In this document: positions 10,350-18,305 of the stretch, piece after piece | Layout of the letters: the number at the start of each line of letters is the position of its first letter | Position numbering within the stretch: position 1 is the first letter of the stretch | Origin: Burkholderiales bacterium | GTDB lineage: Bacteria > Pseudomonadota > Gammaproteobacteria > Burkholderiales > Ga0077523 | NCBI GenBank assembly: GCA_019745565.1 | Contig: JAIESW010000076.1 | Coordinates: 1-64,000 of the forward strand | Direction: 5' to 3' | Length of the DNA stretch: 64,000 nt | Position numbers and translations under genes: made by a program | The notes under the pieces: generated by a model | Told to the model about the DNA's origin: nothing | Database searches by the model: none | Seen by the model: the letters and a program-made list of their open reading frames with translations, nothing else

Positions 10350-10375
10350 AGTTTCGCCGGTTACCGCAAGTATTA

Positions 10376-10393
10376 CCGTGCGCTGGCGCACGG
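10376..10393. repeat. Perfect 18-bp palindrome after the GlsB-like gene
   Basis: CCGTGCGCTGGCGCACGG forms a perfect hairpin (7-bp stem, CTGG loop), 27 bp after the GlsB-like stop. It has no T tract, so it could be an mRNA stabiliser, a partial terminator or a protein-binding site before the DUF883 gene. Confidence 0.45.
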
Positions 10394-10457
10394 AAACGAT
10401 GCCACGTCCGGCGACGCGCGTCTTCCCTCGTCCAGTCTTTGACATCAGGAGAACATC

Positions 10458-10808
10458 ATGGCGATTTCAGGTTCCAGCACGACGACTGCTTCCGGCGGCG
10501 ATCCGGTCGATGCGCCCGCCGGGCGCGGGACCGGCGCAGCCGGAGCACAGACCTTGGCCCAGCGTGCCGTGCTGGGCGCGCACGCGGCCGTCGATTCGGT
10601 GGCGCGAAAGGTCGAGTCGGCAGTCGACCTCTTCAAGTCTAAGGCGGCTGACACCGCCGAGTCGGTGACCGACGGTGCGGAGCGCCTCGCCAGCGCCGAG
10701 CAGCAGGCGGTGGAGACGGTGCGTACGGCGGTGCGCGAGCATCCGCTGCTGCTGCTCGGTGTGGCGCTGGCCGGCGGTATCGTGATCGGCAGGCTGTGGT
10801 CGCGATGA
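10458..10808 (+). CDS. DUF883 (ElaB/YqjD-type) membrane-anchored protein
   Basis: 116 residues. An Ala/Gly-rich start leads into a long amphipathic helix (VDSVARKVESAVDLFKSKAA and onward), then one C-terminal transmembrane helix with a glycine motif and a basic end (LLLGVALAGGIVIGRLWSR). That is the ElaB/YqjD plan; E. coli members tether ribosomes to the inner membrane in stationary phase. The ribosome site AGGAGA precedes the ATG. It is followed by YqjE-like and YqjK-like genes, as in the yqjDEK order. Confidence 0.85.
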   Translation: MAISGSSTTTASGGDPVDAPAGRGTGAAGAQTLAQRAVLGAHAAVDSVARKVESAVDLFKSKAADTAESVTDGAERLASAEQQAVETVRTAVREHPLLLLGVALAGGIVIGRLWSR

Positions 10809-10833
10809 GCGCCGCCGGTGCGCGGGCACGCCG

Positions 10834-11220
10834 ATGCTGAGCAAGCTGGCTCACACGGCGGGGGCCATACTCGACGAGCTTCCGGGAGCGGTGAGCGACC
10901 GGGTCCAGCTGCTCGTCCTGGAGGCCCGTCAGGCGGGCCGGGCGGCAGCCCGGTTCCTGGTCGTGGTCATGGTGGGGTGTTTGCTGTTCGCTACGGCCTG
11001 GATCACCGCCTGCGGTGCCATCGGCTACGCGGCGATCGAACGAGGGGCGGACTGGCGCTGGGCTGCCGTCACGATCATCGTGGCAAACGTGCTTGCCGCA
11101 ATAGCCGTCATCCCCGTCGCGCGTGGATTCCTGCACAGGATCGCCTTGCCGGCAACCGTGCGCCGGCTCACCGTGTCGCCGACCGCGTCGTCCGCAGAGA
11201 CCGGTTCGAAGGTCCGGTGA
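10834..11220 (+). CDS. YqjE/phage-holin-family membrane protein
   Basis: 128 residues with a short cytoplasmic N-terminus (ELPGAVSDRVQLLVLEARQA) followed by two transmembrane helices (about 42-65 and 73-95) and a polar tail. It belongs to the YqjE/Holin-X type despite the 'holin' name, and no lysis function is implied. Its stop overlaps the next start by one base (TGATG), indicating translational coupling in a DUF883-YqjE-YqjK operon. Confidence 0.8.
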   Translation: MLSKLAHTAGAILDELPGAVSDRVQLLVLEARQAGRAAARFLVVVMVGCLLFATAWITACGAIGYAAIERGADWRWAAVTIIVANVLAAIAVIPVARGFLHRIALPATVRRLTVSPTASSAETGSKVR

Positions 11221-11693
11221 TGGATCCGAAGCGCGCGATCCGCGCGGGCACGGGGACGGACCTCGCGCTCGAGGATCGCATCCATCTTGCGGAGGCCGCC
11301 GTCATCCGTAGGGATCAGCGGCTCCGCGCCTCGGTCGCCGTCATGCGCGCGGAGATCGACCAGGCGGCCAGGAGCGCTTCGCACTCGCTGGGTTGGGTCG
11401 CGACCGGGTGCGGGCTCGCGCTGCTGGCCTGGAAACTCGTGCGATCCGGCAGATCATCGGGCGTGGTGCACGCGCCACGTCCGGCGTTGCCTGTGCAACT
11501 CCGGTCCGGGCTGATCGGACGATTGCCATGGCGCTGGATCACCTTGCGCCTGTGGCCGTTGGTGCCGGATCGGATCCGCGCCCGGATCGGCGCCAGGACG
11601 GTCATGGTCCTGTCCCTGTTGCCGCCGGTGGTGGCGGCGCTGGCCCGCTGGTGGAAGCACAGGCGCCGTGATTCCGGTCCGGTGCGCTCCTGA
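11220..11693 (+). CDS. YqjK-like protein, unknown function
   Basis: 157 residues. The N-terminal half is a charged helix (EDRIHLAEAAVIRRDQRLRA) followed by a hydrophobic segment around residues 61-72 and a second near 125-140, with an arginine-rich end. Position directly after the DUF883 and YqjE genes, coupled by TGATG, is what suggests a YqjK-like role; sequence similarity alone is weak. It is possibly an assembly partner of the two upstream membrane proteins. Confidence 0.7.
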   Translation: MDPKRAIRAGTGTDLALEDRIHLAEAAVIRRDQRLRASVAVMRAEIDQAARSASHSLGWVATGCGLALLAWKLVRSGRSSGVVHAPRPALPVQLRSGLIGRLPWRWITLRLWPLVPDRIRARIGARTVMVLSLLPPVVAALARWWKHRRRDSGPVRS

Positions 11694-11698
11694 TCGCC

Positions 11699-12232
11699 AT
11701 GGTGGATTGGGCGCGGCTCGTCGTCATCGACGTCCCCGTGATCGAACTGGTTCTGCGAGGCACCGCGATCTACTGGTTCCTGTTCCTGATCTTCCGCTTC
11801 GTCCTCCGCCGCGACACCGGCTCCATCGCACTCGCCGACATCCTGCTGCTCGTCCTGATCGCCGACGGGGCACAGAACGCGATGGCAGGCGGCTACGAAT
11901 CGGTGAGCTCGGGCATCGTCCTCGTCTCCACGATCGTGGGGTGGACCTATCTGGTCGACTGGTGTGCCTTCCGGTCGCCGGTCCTGCGCAGATGGCTCGA
12001 GCCGCCGCCGTTGCCGCTCGTCAGGAACGGTCGCGTGCTGCGGGCGAACATGCGGCGCGAAATGGTGACCATGGACGAGTTGAGCGCACAGATGCGCCAG
12101 CAGGGTGTCGAGCAGGTCGCCGACATCGGTCTCGCGGTGATGGAGAGCGACGGAACGGTGAGCATCGTCCCGGTCGCACGCCGGCGGACCGCGCGGCCGT
12201 CGAAGCGCGCGAGGCGTTCGACCGCCGTGTAG
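11699..12232 (+). CDS. DUF421 (YetF-type) membrane protein
   Basis: 177 residues. Two or three N-terminal transmembrane helices include YWFLFLIFRFVLRR and IALADILLLVLIADGAQNAM, then a cytoplasmic domain (LVRNGRVLRANMRREMVTMDELSAQMRQQG, continuing to a short beta-rich end). Those are hallmarks of the DUF421/YetF family. It starts 5 bp after the YqjK-like stop, so it probably belongs to the same transcript, and it converges with the PAS kinase gene. Confidence 0.88.
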   Translation: MVDWARLVVIDVPVIELVLRGTAIYWFLFLIFRFVLRRDTGSIALADILLLVLIADGAQNAMAGGYESVSSGIVLVSTIVGWTYLVDWCAFRSPVLRRWLEPPPLPLVRNGRVLRANMRREMVTMDELSAQMRQQGVEQVADIGLAVMESDGTVSIVPVARRRTARPSKRARRSTAV

Positions 12233-12255
12233 GCGGGCCGCACCGAAGCCGATAT

Positions 12256-14817
12256 TCAGCCGGGGCGTTCCGTGGCGACGAATCCAACGACGATGGTGGT
12301 TCCCTGCGGCGAACTGCGTGCCGTGATTGTTCCCCCGTGCAACCACACGAGCTGGCGCACCAGCGTGAGGCCGATGCCGAGGCCTCCGGACTTGCGATCG
12401 AGGCTGCTGTCGCCCTGCACGAACGGATCGAACATCGACTCCAGGAGGTGCGGCGGGATACCGGATCCGCTGTCCATCACTTCGAGTACGGCGCGCGGAC
12501 CGTCACGGCGCGTCGACACGGCGGTCGGACCGCCGGCGGCATGCTTGAGGGCATTGCGGACCAGCTTGGTGACGATCTGGGTCACGCGATGCCAATCGCC
12601 ATCGATCCAGACTTCTTCGAGGATCAGTTCGACGCGCACGGTTCTCTCCGCATCGCCGGCGGTGGTCTTCGCGACGAGTTCCGCCAGATTGAGCGGGCGG
12701 CGTTCCAGCGCAACCTTGCCGGTGACCACGCGGGCGGTGTCGAGCAGATCGTCGATCATCCTGCGCAGGTTCTCCGTCTGGCGCGCGACGATCGCCACCG
12801 CCTCGGCACCGATCCCGCTTCCGGGATCCACACGCTGCAACACGGCCGCTGCGGCCGTCAGGCCACCGAGGGGATTGCGCAGTTCGTGTCCCAGCATGGA
12901 TAGAAACTGATCCTTGGCGCGGTTGGCGGCCTGCGACGCCTGCAGTGCCGCCTGCTCCTGTTCCGCCAGACGCTCCCGGACCGCCTCGGCCGACTTCTGC
13001 TCGCTGATGTCCATGGAAATGCCCAGCATGTCGGCGGGCCGACCGGCGGCTCCGTAGGTGACGCAGACGCGCGTCGAGACCCAATACGGGTCCGCGGTCA
13101 GAGCGACGCGATATTCGAGGATGCCGCTCTCCGCGCGAGCCGCGAGGAGCGCCTGCAGCTCCTGCTTCACTCGCGAGCGGTCCGCAGGATCGATGGCCTG
13201 CTCCCAGAGATGCAATGCGCCCGGGACCGTTCCGGCCGGTCCGCCGAAAAGCTTGGCGTGCCCGGCGGACCATACGCCGACGTCGCTGCCGAAGTCGTAC
13301 TGGAAGAAGCCGACGCGCGCGGCGTCCTGCGCGAGGTCCATGAAATCCTGGGACTTGCGCAGGTCGCGTTCCGCGGCACGCAGCCTCGCCTCGGTGCGCT
13401 TCAACGACGTGATGTCCAGCATCGCCACGATCGCGCCGCGCACGTTGCCCCCGTCGTCGCGCAACGGTTGTGCGTTGACGATGGTCAAGATGTTCTCCCC
13501 GGAAGGATCCTCGATCTCGATCAGGACGTCCCTGGCCGCAATGCCGTGAGTGGCGGCACGGCAGATGGGATTGTCGGGCCAGGCGATCGTCGTGCCCTCC
13601 GAGAGCATCGACGCGACGCTCGCATCGCCGCCGGTCATCAGATCGAAGGCGAGATTGGTGCGCACCAGCTTGCACTCGGGATCTTCGATGAAGGCGAGGC
13701 CCACCGGTGAAGTCTCGAACAGGGTGCGGAATTCCTCCGCCGACCGCACCAGCATCTGATGTGTGCTCCGGGTGCGGGCGTCCGCGTCCGCCATGCTGTC
13801 GCGGAGCTGCCGGATCTCGCGGATCGAACTGCCTTCGGGCAGACCGGCGGCGCCTTGCGTCGCCAGCGCATGCAGCGGTCGAATGATCCGTTGCGCGAGC
13901 GGCAGCGCCAGCGCGAGGCCCAGCAGCAGACTCGTGCCTCCGATCAGCAGTGCGCTGTGGATGCTGCTCCTGAAGATTCCATCGACCACGGCTGCAGGCG
14001 TGCTCACTTCCACCGTCCAGCCGCTCGTGGCGAGGACACGCCAGGCGACGTATTGCGGTGCTCCGTCCAACCCGATGGTGCGGGCAACGCCCGACAGCAT
14101 CTCCTCCATGACGCTGACGGTGCTCGGGTGCAGGCTCCGGCCGATCAATTGAGGATCCGGTGCCGTCGTCGCAAGCACCCGATGGGAGGAGTCGAGCAGG
14201 GTCCGGATACGGCGCGGGTCGCGCGGCTGCGCTTCGAGCACTTCCTGCAGGGTGGCGATGTCGATGCGGGTGCCGAGAAACAGGCGCGCACCGCTCTCGC
14301 GGCGAATCGGGACGACGATCGCAATCGAACGCGCGGCTTCGTTCTGTACGATGGCGATGGACCATTCCGATGCGAAGGGAAGCTGCTCGCGGGTTGGATA
14401 GGAGAGGGGCGATCGATCGGATGCGGGTTGGAGCGTGTCCAGCATCGGATGCCCCGACCCATCGAGCACGAACAGCCCCTGCCAGCCACGACGTGCCTGG
14501 GACAGTTCGGCCAGTTCGCGTGTCGAGAATCCTCCATCCGGACGCATCAGCGAACCGGCGCGTGCCACGATTGCCAGCGCCTCGATGGACGCCAGCACCT
14601 GCCGGTCGACGTTCCGCCCCAGGGTGTCCGCCGTGCGCTCCATGCCGGTCTTCTCGTCCTCCGCCTGGCCGTGGGCCTGCTGCAACAGGAGGTAGCTCGC
14701 GAGCAGGGCTATGGGCAGCACCGCCACCAGAACGGTCACGGCGAGCTGGTCGCGCAAGCGGACGCGCTCGAGAACCCGCGAGAGCAGTCCTGGACGGTTG
14801 GAGGGTGGTTCGGTCAC
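12256..14817 (-). CDS. Membrane sensor histidine kinase with Cache, HAMP and PAS domains
   Basis: 853 residues from the GTG at 14817; the frame is open to 15156, where an ATG at 14988 is the main alternative. Domains in order: a transmembrane helix (LAVTVLVAVLPIALLASYLL), a periplasmic Cache-like sensor of about 250 residues, a second helix (LIGGTSLLLGLALALPLA), HAMP, and two PAS domains (LFETSPVGLAFIEDPECKLV; VGFFQYDFGSDVGVWSAGHA). The HisKA motif FLSMLGHELRNPLGGLTAAA and an ATPase domain with GLGIGLTLVRQLVWLHGG follow. No receiver domain is fused. It is a plausible partner for the NtrC-type regulator 2.3 kb away, although the intervening genes leave this open. Confidence 0.9.
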   Translation of the reverse strand: MTEPPSNRPGLLSRVLERVRLRDQLAVTVLVAVLPIALLASYLLLQQAHGQAEDEKTGMERTADTLGRNVDRQVLASIEALAIVARAGSLMRPDGGFSTRELAELSQARRGWQGLFVLDGSGHPMLDTLQPASDRSPLSYPTREQLPFASEWSIAIVQNEAARSIAIVVPIRRESGARLFLGTRIDIATLQEVLEAQPRDPRRIRTLLDSSHRVLATTAPDPQLIGRSLHPSTVSVMEEMLSGVARTIGLDGAPQYVAWRVLATSGWTVEVSTPAAVVDGIFRSSIHSALLIGGTSLLLGLALALPLAQRIIRPLHALATQGAAGLPEGSSIREIRQLRDSMADADARTRSTHQMLVRSAEEFRTLFETSPVGLAFIEDPECKLVRTNLAFDLMTGGDASVASMLSEGTTIAWPDNPICRAATHGIAARDVLIEIEDPSGENILTIVNAQPLRDDGGNVRGAIVAMLDITSLKRTEARLRAAERDLRKSQDFMDLAQDAARVGFFQYDFGSDVGVWSAGHAKLFGGPAGTVPGALHLWEQAIDPADRSRVKQELQALLAARAESGILEYRVALTADPYWVSTRVCVTYGAAGRPADMLGISMDISEQKSAEAVRERLAEQEQAALQASQAANRAKDQFLSMLGHELRNPLGGLTAAAAVLQRVDPGSGIGAEAVAIVARQTENLRRMIDDLLDTARVVTGKVALERRPLNLAELVAKTTAGDAERTVRVELILEEVWIDGDWHRVTQIVTKLVRNALKHAAGGPTAVSTRRDGPRAVLEVMDSGSGIPPHLLESMFDPFVQGDSSLDRKSGGLGIGLTLVRQLVWLHGGTITARSSPQGTTIVVGFVATERPG

Positions 14818-15011
14818 GTCTTGCTTCGGTTGCCGGTTGCGGCGTCGCGCTTGGACATGCGGGCCCGGGTTCTCGTTCTTTTCTCCGTGTTGCGGCTGCG
14901 GTGCGCACCGGCCGGTGCCGAAGACGAAGGTGGTCTGCACGTGAGGGCGTGCTACCCGGGCGCGGTCAATCCCAGCTCGAGGGATCATAGCGCCGCCGGG
15001 CGTCGGTGACC

Positions 15012-15245
15012 TCAGGCATTGTCGATTGCTCCGTGACGGCCATCGGCACGCGGGCAGTGTGCGCAGCAATAGACGCGCTCGTTCACCTCGACGCCGTGAC
15101 CGAGGATGCGGCAGCTGCAGTGGGCACAGCTCGGGGCGAGCAGGTGGATCGCACACTCGAACGAGTCGAATGTGTAGGTGCTGGTGTCCATGGAGAGCGT
15201 GAAGCTGTGCGTGTACTCGTTGCCGCAGGTGGCGCAGCGGTCCAT
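15012..15245 (-). CDS. Small cysteine-rich metal-binding protein
   Basis: 77 residues from the ATG at 15245. It has nine cysteines, arranged as C4-x2-C7, C31, C40-x2-C43-x-C45 and C60-C61-x2-C64, with flanking histidines (HCSCRILGHG). That pattern suggests a treble-clef or zinc-ribbon-like metal site; a metallothionein-type role is possible. The gene overlaps the open frame upstream of the PAS kinase but not its chosen start. A near-consensus sigma-54 promoter precedes it. Confidence 0.78.
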   Translation of the reverse strand: MDRCATCGNEYTHSFTLSMDTSTYTFDSFECAIHLLAPSCAHCSCRILGHGVEVNERVYCCAHCPRADGRHGAIDNA

Positions 15246-15288
15246 GTCGGACCTCTCATGTGGTTCGCGTTCGCTGGATGAGTTGCCC

Positions 15289-15304
15289 GGCAATCGGCGT
15301 GCCC
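15289..15304 (-). promoter_or_regulatory. Candidate sigma-54 promoter for the Cys-rich protein
   Basis: On the minus strand, GGGCACGCCGATTGCC matches 10 of 12 fixed positions of TGGCACG-N4-TTGCW, with GGCACG and TTGC intact and in phase. It ends 43 bp upstream of the ATG at 15245. Confidence 0.6.
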
Positions 15305-15325
15305 CCCCGGCGGTCGGGACCATTC

Positions 15326-15341
15326 GGGTCCGTCGTTTGCC
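15326..15341 (+). promoter_or_regulatory. Candidate sigma-54 promoter for the small basic protein-sodC pair
   Basis: GGGTCCGTCGTTTGCC has GG and TTGC in -24/-12 phase (9 of 12 fixed positions) and ends 32 bp before the ATG at 15374. A second, poorer plus-strand match (CGGCAATCGGCGTGCC, 15288-15303) overlaps the divergent promoter of the Cys-rich gene. Confidence 0.4.
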
Positions 15342-15373
15342 CGTTACGGGTGCCATCCCGAAAGGAGCCATCC

Positions 15374-15589
15374 ATGGCCAACGATCCGAAGCGCTCGTAC
15401 ACCAGCAAACAGAAGCGTCAGGCGGCCCACATCGAGAAGAGCTACGAAGCCGAAGGCGTCGGCAAGGCGCGCGCCGAGCAGATCGCGTGGGCCACCGTCA
15501 ACAAGCAGGACGGCGGTGGCAAGAAGAGCGGCAGCGGTCGCGCGAGCCGGCGTCACGCGGCGCGCAAGCCGTCGTCAGCGGAGCGCTAG
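15374..15589 (+). CDS. Small basic stress-type protein ('plasmid stabilization'-like)
   Basis: 71 residues: SYTSKQKRQAAHIEKSYEAE, then GKARAEQIAWATVNKQDGGG and a Lys/Arg/Ser-rich tail. This family is often labelled 'plasmid stabilization protein' in databases, from memory, but nothing here supports a plasmid role. It lacks a signal peptide and is probably cytoplasmic and partly disordered. The ribosome site AAAGGAGCC is strong. sodC follows after 3 bp, so the two are co-transcribed. Confidence 0.75.
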   Translation: MANDPKRSYTSKQKRQAAHIEKSYEAEGVGKARAEQIAWATVNKQDGGGKKSGSGRASRRHAARKPSSAER

Positions 15590-15592
15590 ACC

Positions 15593-16186
15593 ATGTTCGC
15601 CGACATCGAGTTCTGGATCGTGGCCGTGCTCGCGACCTGCGCCTGCCTGTGGACGACCCATTCCCATGCCGAAACCGTCGAAGCGACGATGTACCTGGTC
15701 GATGAAGCCGGCACGGGAGCGGCCATCGGGAAGATCGTCGCGGTCGATTCGCCCGATGGCGTGACCTTCACGCCGGCCCTCGAGGGCCTGCCGCCGGGGA
15801 AGCACGGCTTTCACGTGCACGAGAAACCGAGCTGCGCGCCGGCACAGGACCCTGCGAAGGGCAAGGCGGGAGCAGCCATGGCGGCCGGTTCCCACCTGGA
15901 TCCGAACGCGACCAAGCGTCACCGCGGTCCGCAGGGTGAGGGCCATCTGGGCGACCTTCCCATCCTCGAAGTCGATGACAAGGGCCGTTCCACGATCGCC
16001 GTACAGGCGCCGCGGCTGCGACTGGCCGATCTCACCGGTCGGGCGCTGATCATCCATGCCGGTGCCGACACCTATTCCGACGAGCCGGAGAAGCTCGGCG
16101 GGGGTGGTGACCGCATTGCCTGCGGTGTGATCAAGGCGGTACGCACTACACGTTGCGAAGAATTGCGGAGTGCCCGCAATCCGTGA
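15593..16186 (+). CDS. sodC: Periplasmic Cu-Zn superoxide dismutase
   Basis: 197 residues with an N-terminal signal segment ending near THSHA (about residue 26). Copper and zinc ligands appear in order: HGFHVHEKPSC, GSHLDPNATKRHRGP, GHLGDLP and ALIIHAGADTYSDEP, and a second cysteine in RIACGV completes the intramolecular disulfide. It removes superoxide in the periplasm. The 20-residue tail after GVIKA is longer than usual and arginine-rich. Co-transcribed with the preceding small basic gene. Confidence 0.95.
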   Translation: MFADIEFWIVAVLATCACLWTTHSHAETVEATMYLVDEAGTGAAIGKIVAVDSPDGVTFTPALEGLPPGKHGFHVHEKPSCAPAQDPAKGKAGAAMAAGSHLDPNATKRHRGPQGEGHLGDLPILEVDDKGRSTIAVQAPRLRLADLTGRALIIHAGADTYSDEPEKLGGGGDRIACGVIKAVRTTRCEELRSARNP

Positions 16187-16336
16187 AGACGGTGCTGTTG
16201 TGCGCACGTTGAAGTGAGGCCGCCGGTGTGCGCGCCAGCCGATCGGCGGCGCGATGGCGTGCGGGCGACCGAGGTCCGGCCAGCGCAGAACTTGCGGCAA
16301 GCGATTCAGGGTTTGCAGAAAAGACCCGGACCACGA

Positions 16337-16350
16337 CCGTCCCCGGACGG
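16337..16350. promoter_or_regulatory. Palindrome upstream of rpoN (possible activator site)
   Basis: CCGTCCCCGGACGG is a perfect 14-bp palindrome about 46 bp upstream of the -24 element at 16397, a distance compatible with an enhancer for an NtrC-type activator. I did not find the same sequence upstream of the other candidate promoters, so the role is speculative. Confidence 0.3.
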
Positions 16351-16395
16351 CGACGTGCACTCCCAAGCGATTGTTGGAAAAGGAGCTCTCGGTCG

Positions 16396-16411
16396 CGGCA
16401 CGAACATTGCG
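16396..16411 (+). promoter_or_regulatory. Candidate sigma-54 promoter upstream of rpoN
   Basis: CGGCACGAACATTGCG keeps GGCACG and TTGC in perfect -24/-12 phase (10 of 12 fixed positions). It lies 68 bp before the rpoN start, in the 293-bp gap after sodC, which otherwise contains no convincing gene. It suggests positive autoregulation of this rpoN copy. Confidence 0.6.
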
Positions 16412-16479
16412 CAAGGCGACGACATCGCGCGGCGAACACGACGTCACGTTCGCCGCACTCATCGCATCGGGAGACTTGC

Positions 16480-17949
16480 GTGACCCTAGCCCTTCGACGG
16501 GAACTGCGCCAGCAGCATGCCCTGACACCACGCCTGCAGCGCGCCGTGCAACTGCTGCAGCTTTCATCGCTCGAGTTCGCGGATGAAGTGCGCGCGCTCG
16601 CGTCGACCAATCCGTTCCTCGAGGAAGCCGAGACGGACGAGGAGGCGACGACGGCGGCATCGCTGCCGTCGCAGGAGGCGGCCGCTCGCGCCGTGAAGGA
16701 AACGTCCTCGGATCCGTCGCTCGAGTCGATCGAGCAGGAGCCCCCGCGCAACGATGAGATGGACGGTCCGGACCTCCAGGCCGAGGCCTGGACCATGGAG
16801 GTGAGTTCGACCGGGCGACGCAGCGACGACGCGGAAGGCGAGTTCACCGACATGCTGCCGTGCGTCAGGTCGTTGCGGGAGCATCTGCACGGTCAGCTCG
16901 ATGTGCTGACCCTGACGGAACGGGATCGGATCCTGGCGAAGGCGGTGGTCGAGTCGCTCGACGACGATGGTTATCTGCGCACCGATCTCACCGAACTGGT
17001 GGACGTGGTGGGCTTCGATCCTCCGGCGGGCGAAGACGAACTTCGCGTGGCGCTGCGTCGGGTCCAGGCATTGGAGCCTGCCGGTGTGGGTGCCAGGTCG
17101 GTCAGCGAATGTCTGCTCCTGCAGCTCGCGCATGTCGAGTGTCCGATCCGGGGCGGGCTCGCGCGTCGCATCGTGACGGACCATCTGCAGGACCTGGTGG
17201 CGCGGGACGTGAGCGCCATGGCTGCTCAACTCGGCTGCTCGCCCGACGATGCCGATCAGGCATGCGCACACATACGGCGCCTCGACCCCCATCCCGGATG
17301 GGCCTACGGGGCACCGGCCAGCCGCTTCATCACGCCCGACGTGGTCGTGCGCCGCGTGCGCGATCGCTGGGTCGTCAGGCTCAACCCTGCGATCGTTCCG
17401 AAGGTCCGCATGAATCAGGTGTATGCCCAGCTGTTCCAGCGGCATCGCGATTCGAGCCATGCGGAGCTCGCTGCCCATCTGCAGGAAGCGAAATGGACGA
17501 TGCGCACGGTCGAGCAGCGCTTCATGACCATCCTTGACGTCGCGGATGCGATCGTCCGCAAGCAGCATCTCTTCTTCGACTTCGGTCCGATGGCGATGAA
17601 ACCCCTCGGGCTGCGCGAGATCGCGACCGAACTGGGGTTGCACGAGTCCACGGTGTCGCGTGTCACGAACAACAAGTTCATGGCCACACCTTCGGGCGTG
17701 TTCGAATTGAAGTACTTCTTCTCGCGCGGCATGAAGACCGCCGGGGGCGGGCATTGCTCGCCCACGGCCATCCGTGGGCTGGTGAAGGAGATGATCGAGA
17801 ACGAACTCGAGACCGACCGTCTTTCGGACGCCGAGATCGCCCGCCGGCTGGCGCGTCAGGGACTGGTCGTCGCGCGACGCACCGTCACCAAGTACCGGCA
17901 GGCGTTGCGCCTGGAGACCGCCGAGGTGCGTGCCCGGAGTCTCATCTAG
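16480..17949 (+). CDS. rpoN: RNA polymerase sigma-54 factor
   Basis: 489 residues from the GTG at 16480, six bases after a GGGAGA ribosome site. Region I is Gln/Leu-rich (LRQQHALTPRLQRAVQLLQL), followed by an acidic region II (about 40-110). The core-binding domain follows, then the helix-turn-helix (LGLHESTVSRVTNNKFMATP) and the RpoN box near residues 465-473 as ARRTVTKYR (consensus ARRTVAKYR, one Ala to Thr change). It directs transcription from -24/-12 promoters. It does not sit in the usual lptB-rpoN-hpf-ptsN context, so it may be a second, specialised rpoN copy. Confidence 0.95.
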   Translation: MTLALRRELRQQHALTPRLQRAVQLLQLSSLEFADEVRALASTNPFLEEAETDEEATTAASLPSQEAAARAVKETSSDPSLESIEQEPPRNDEMDGPDLQAEAWTMEVSSTGRRSDDAEGEFTDMLPCVRSLREHLHGQLDVLTLTERDRILAKAVVESLDDDGYLRTDLTELVDVVGFDPPAGEDELRVALRRVQALEPAGVGARSVSECLLLQLAHVECPIRGGLARRIVTDHLQDLVARDVSAMAAQLGCSPDDADQACAHIRRLDPHPGWAYGAPASRFITPDVVVRRVRDRWVVRLNPAIVPKVRMNQVYAQLFQRHRDSSHAELAAHLQEAKWTMRTVEQRFMTILDVADAIVRKQHLFFDFGPMAMKPLGLREIATELGLHESTVSRVTNNKFMATPSGVFELKYFFSRGMKTAGGGHCSPTAIRGLVKEMIENELETDRLSDAEIARRLARQGLVVARRTVTKYRQALRLETAEVRARSLI

Positions 17950-17993
17950 GGTTCGGCGCTCGCGATCCCGCGTCGATCGACCGGCGCAACCGC

Positions 17994-18305
17994 TTACGTG
18001 ACGTCGATCGTGCGGCGCTTGCGCGGCGGGTGCGGCGTGCCGCCTTCGAGGCCGGCACGGCTTGCAGCGCGTCGCGGCAGATGCAGCGTGTGATCCGGAA
18101 CGAGTCCGCCGGCTCCTGCGTGGGAGGCATCAAGATCGACATCGCCCTTTCTCCAGCCTCGACCGCGCAGCGCGGGCATGCCGTCGGTCTCGAAGCCGGT
18201 CACTTGGGTATCCGTGTCCACGGAGGGCTGATACCTCCGCTCCTTGTGTGCGGTGGCGGTCGTCGCGGGCTTGCGTAGACGAGGCCGGTTTCGATTCGGG
18301 TTCAT
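17994..18305 (-). CDS. Possible small basic hypothetical protein
   Basis: A 103-residue open frame (MNPNRNRPRLRKPATTATAH at the start) inside the 531-bp gap between rpoN and the damaged metallopeptidase. It is rich in Arg, Pro and Thr, has no signal peptide or recognisable domain, and is preceded by a moderate GGGAAAG. GC-rich DNA often yields such frames, so this may not be a gene. I see nothing else convincing in 17950-18481. Confidence 0.28.
   Translation of the reverse strand: MNPNRNRPRLRKPATTATAHKERRYQPSVDTDTQVTGFETDGMPALRGRGWRKGDVDLDASHAGAGGLVPDHTLHLPRRAASRAGLEGGTPHPPRKRRTIDVT

Noticed and set aside
10350..10457. A sigma-54 promoter before the DUF883 gene (TGGCGCACGG with ATGCC)
   Set aside because: The distance between GG and GC is four bases too long; the DUF883 gene may be read from the upstream promoter.
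10834..11220. Holin of a prophage
   Set aside because: The 'phage holin' label belongs to the YqjE/Holin-X family name; the context is a yqjDEK-like stress operon with no phage genes.
15374..15589. Evidence of a plasmid from the 'plasmid stabilization'-like small protein
   Set aside because: The family name is a database habit; there are no replication, partition or mobility genes in the window.
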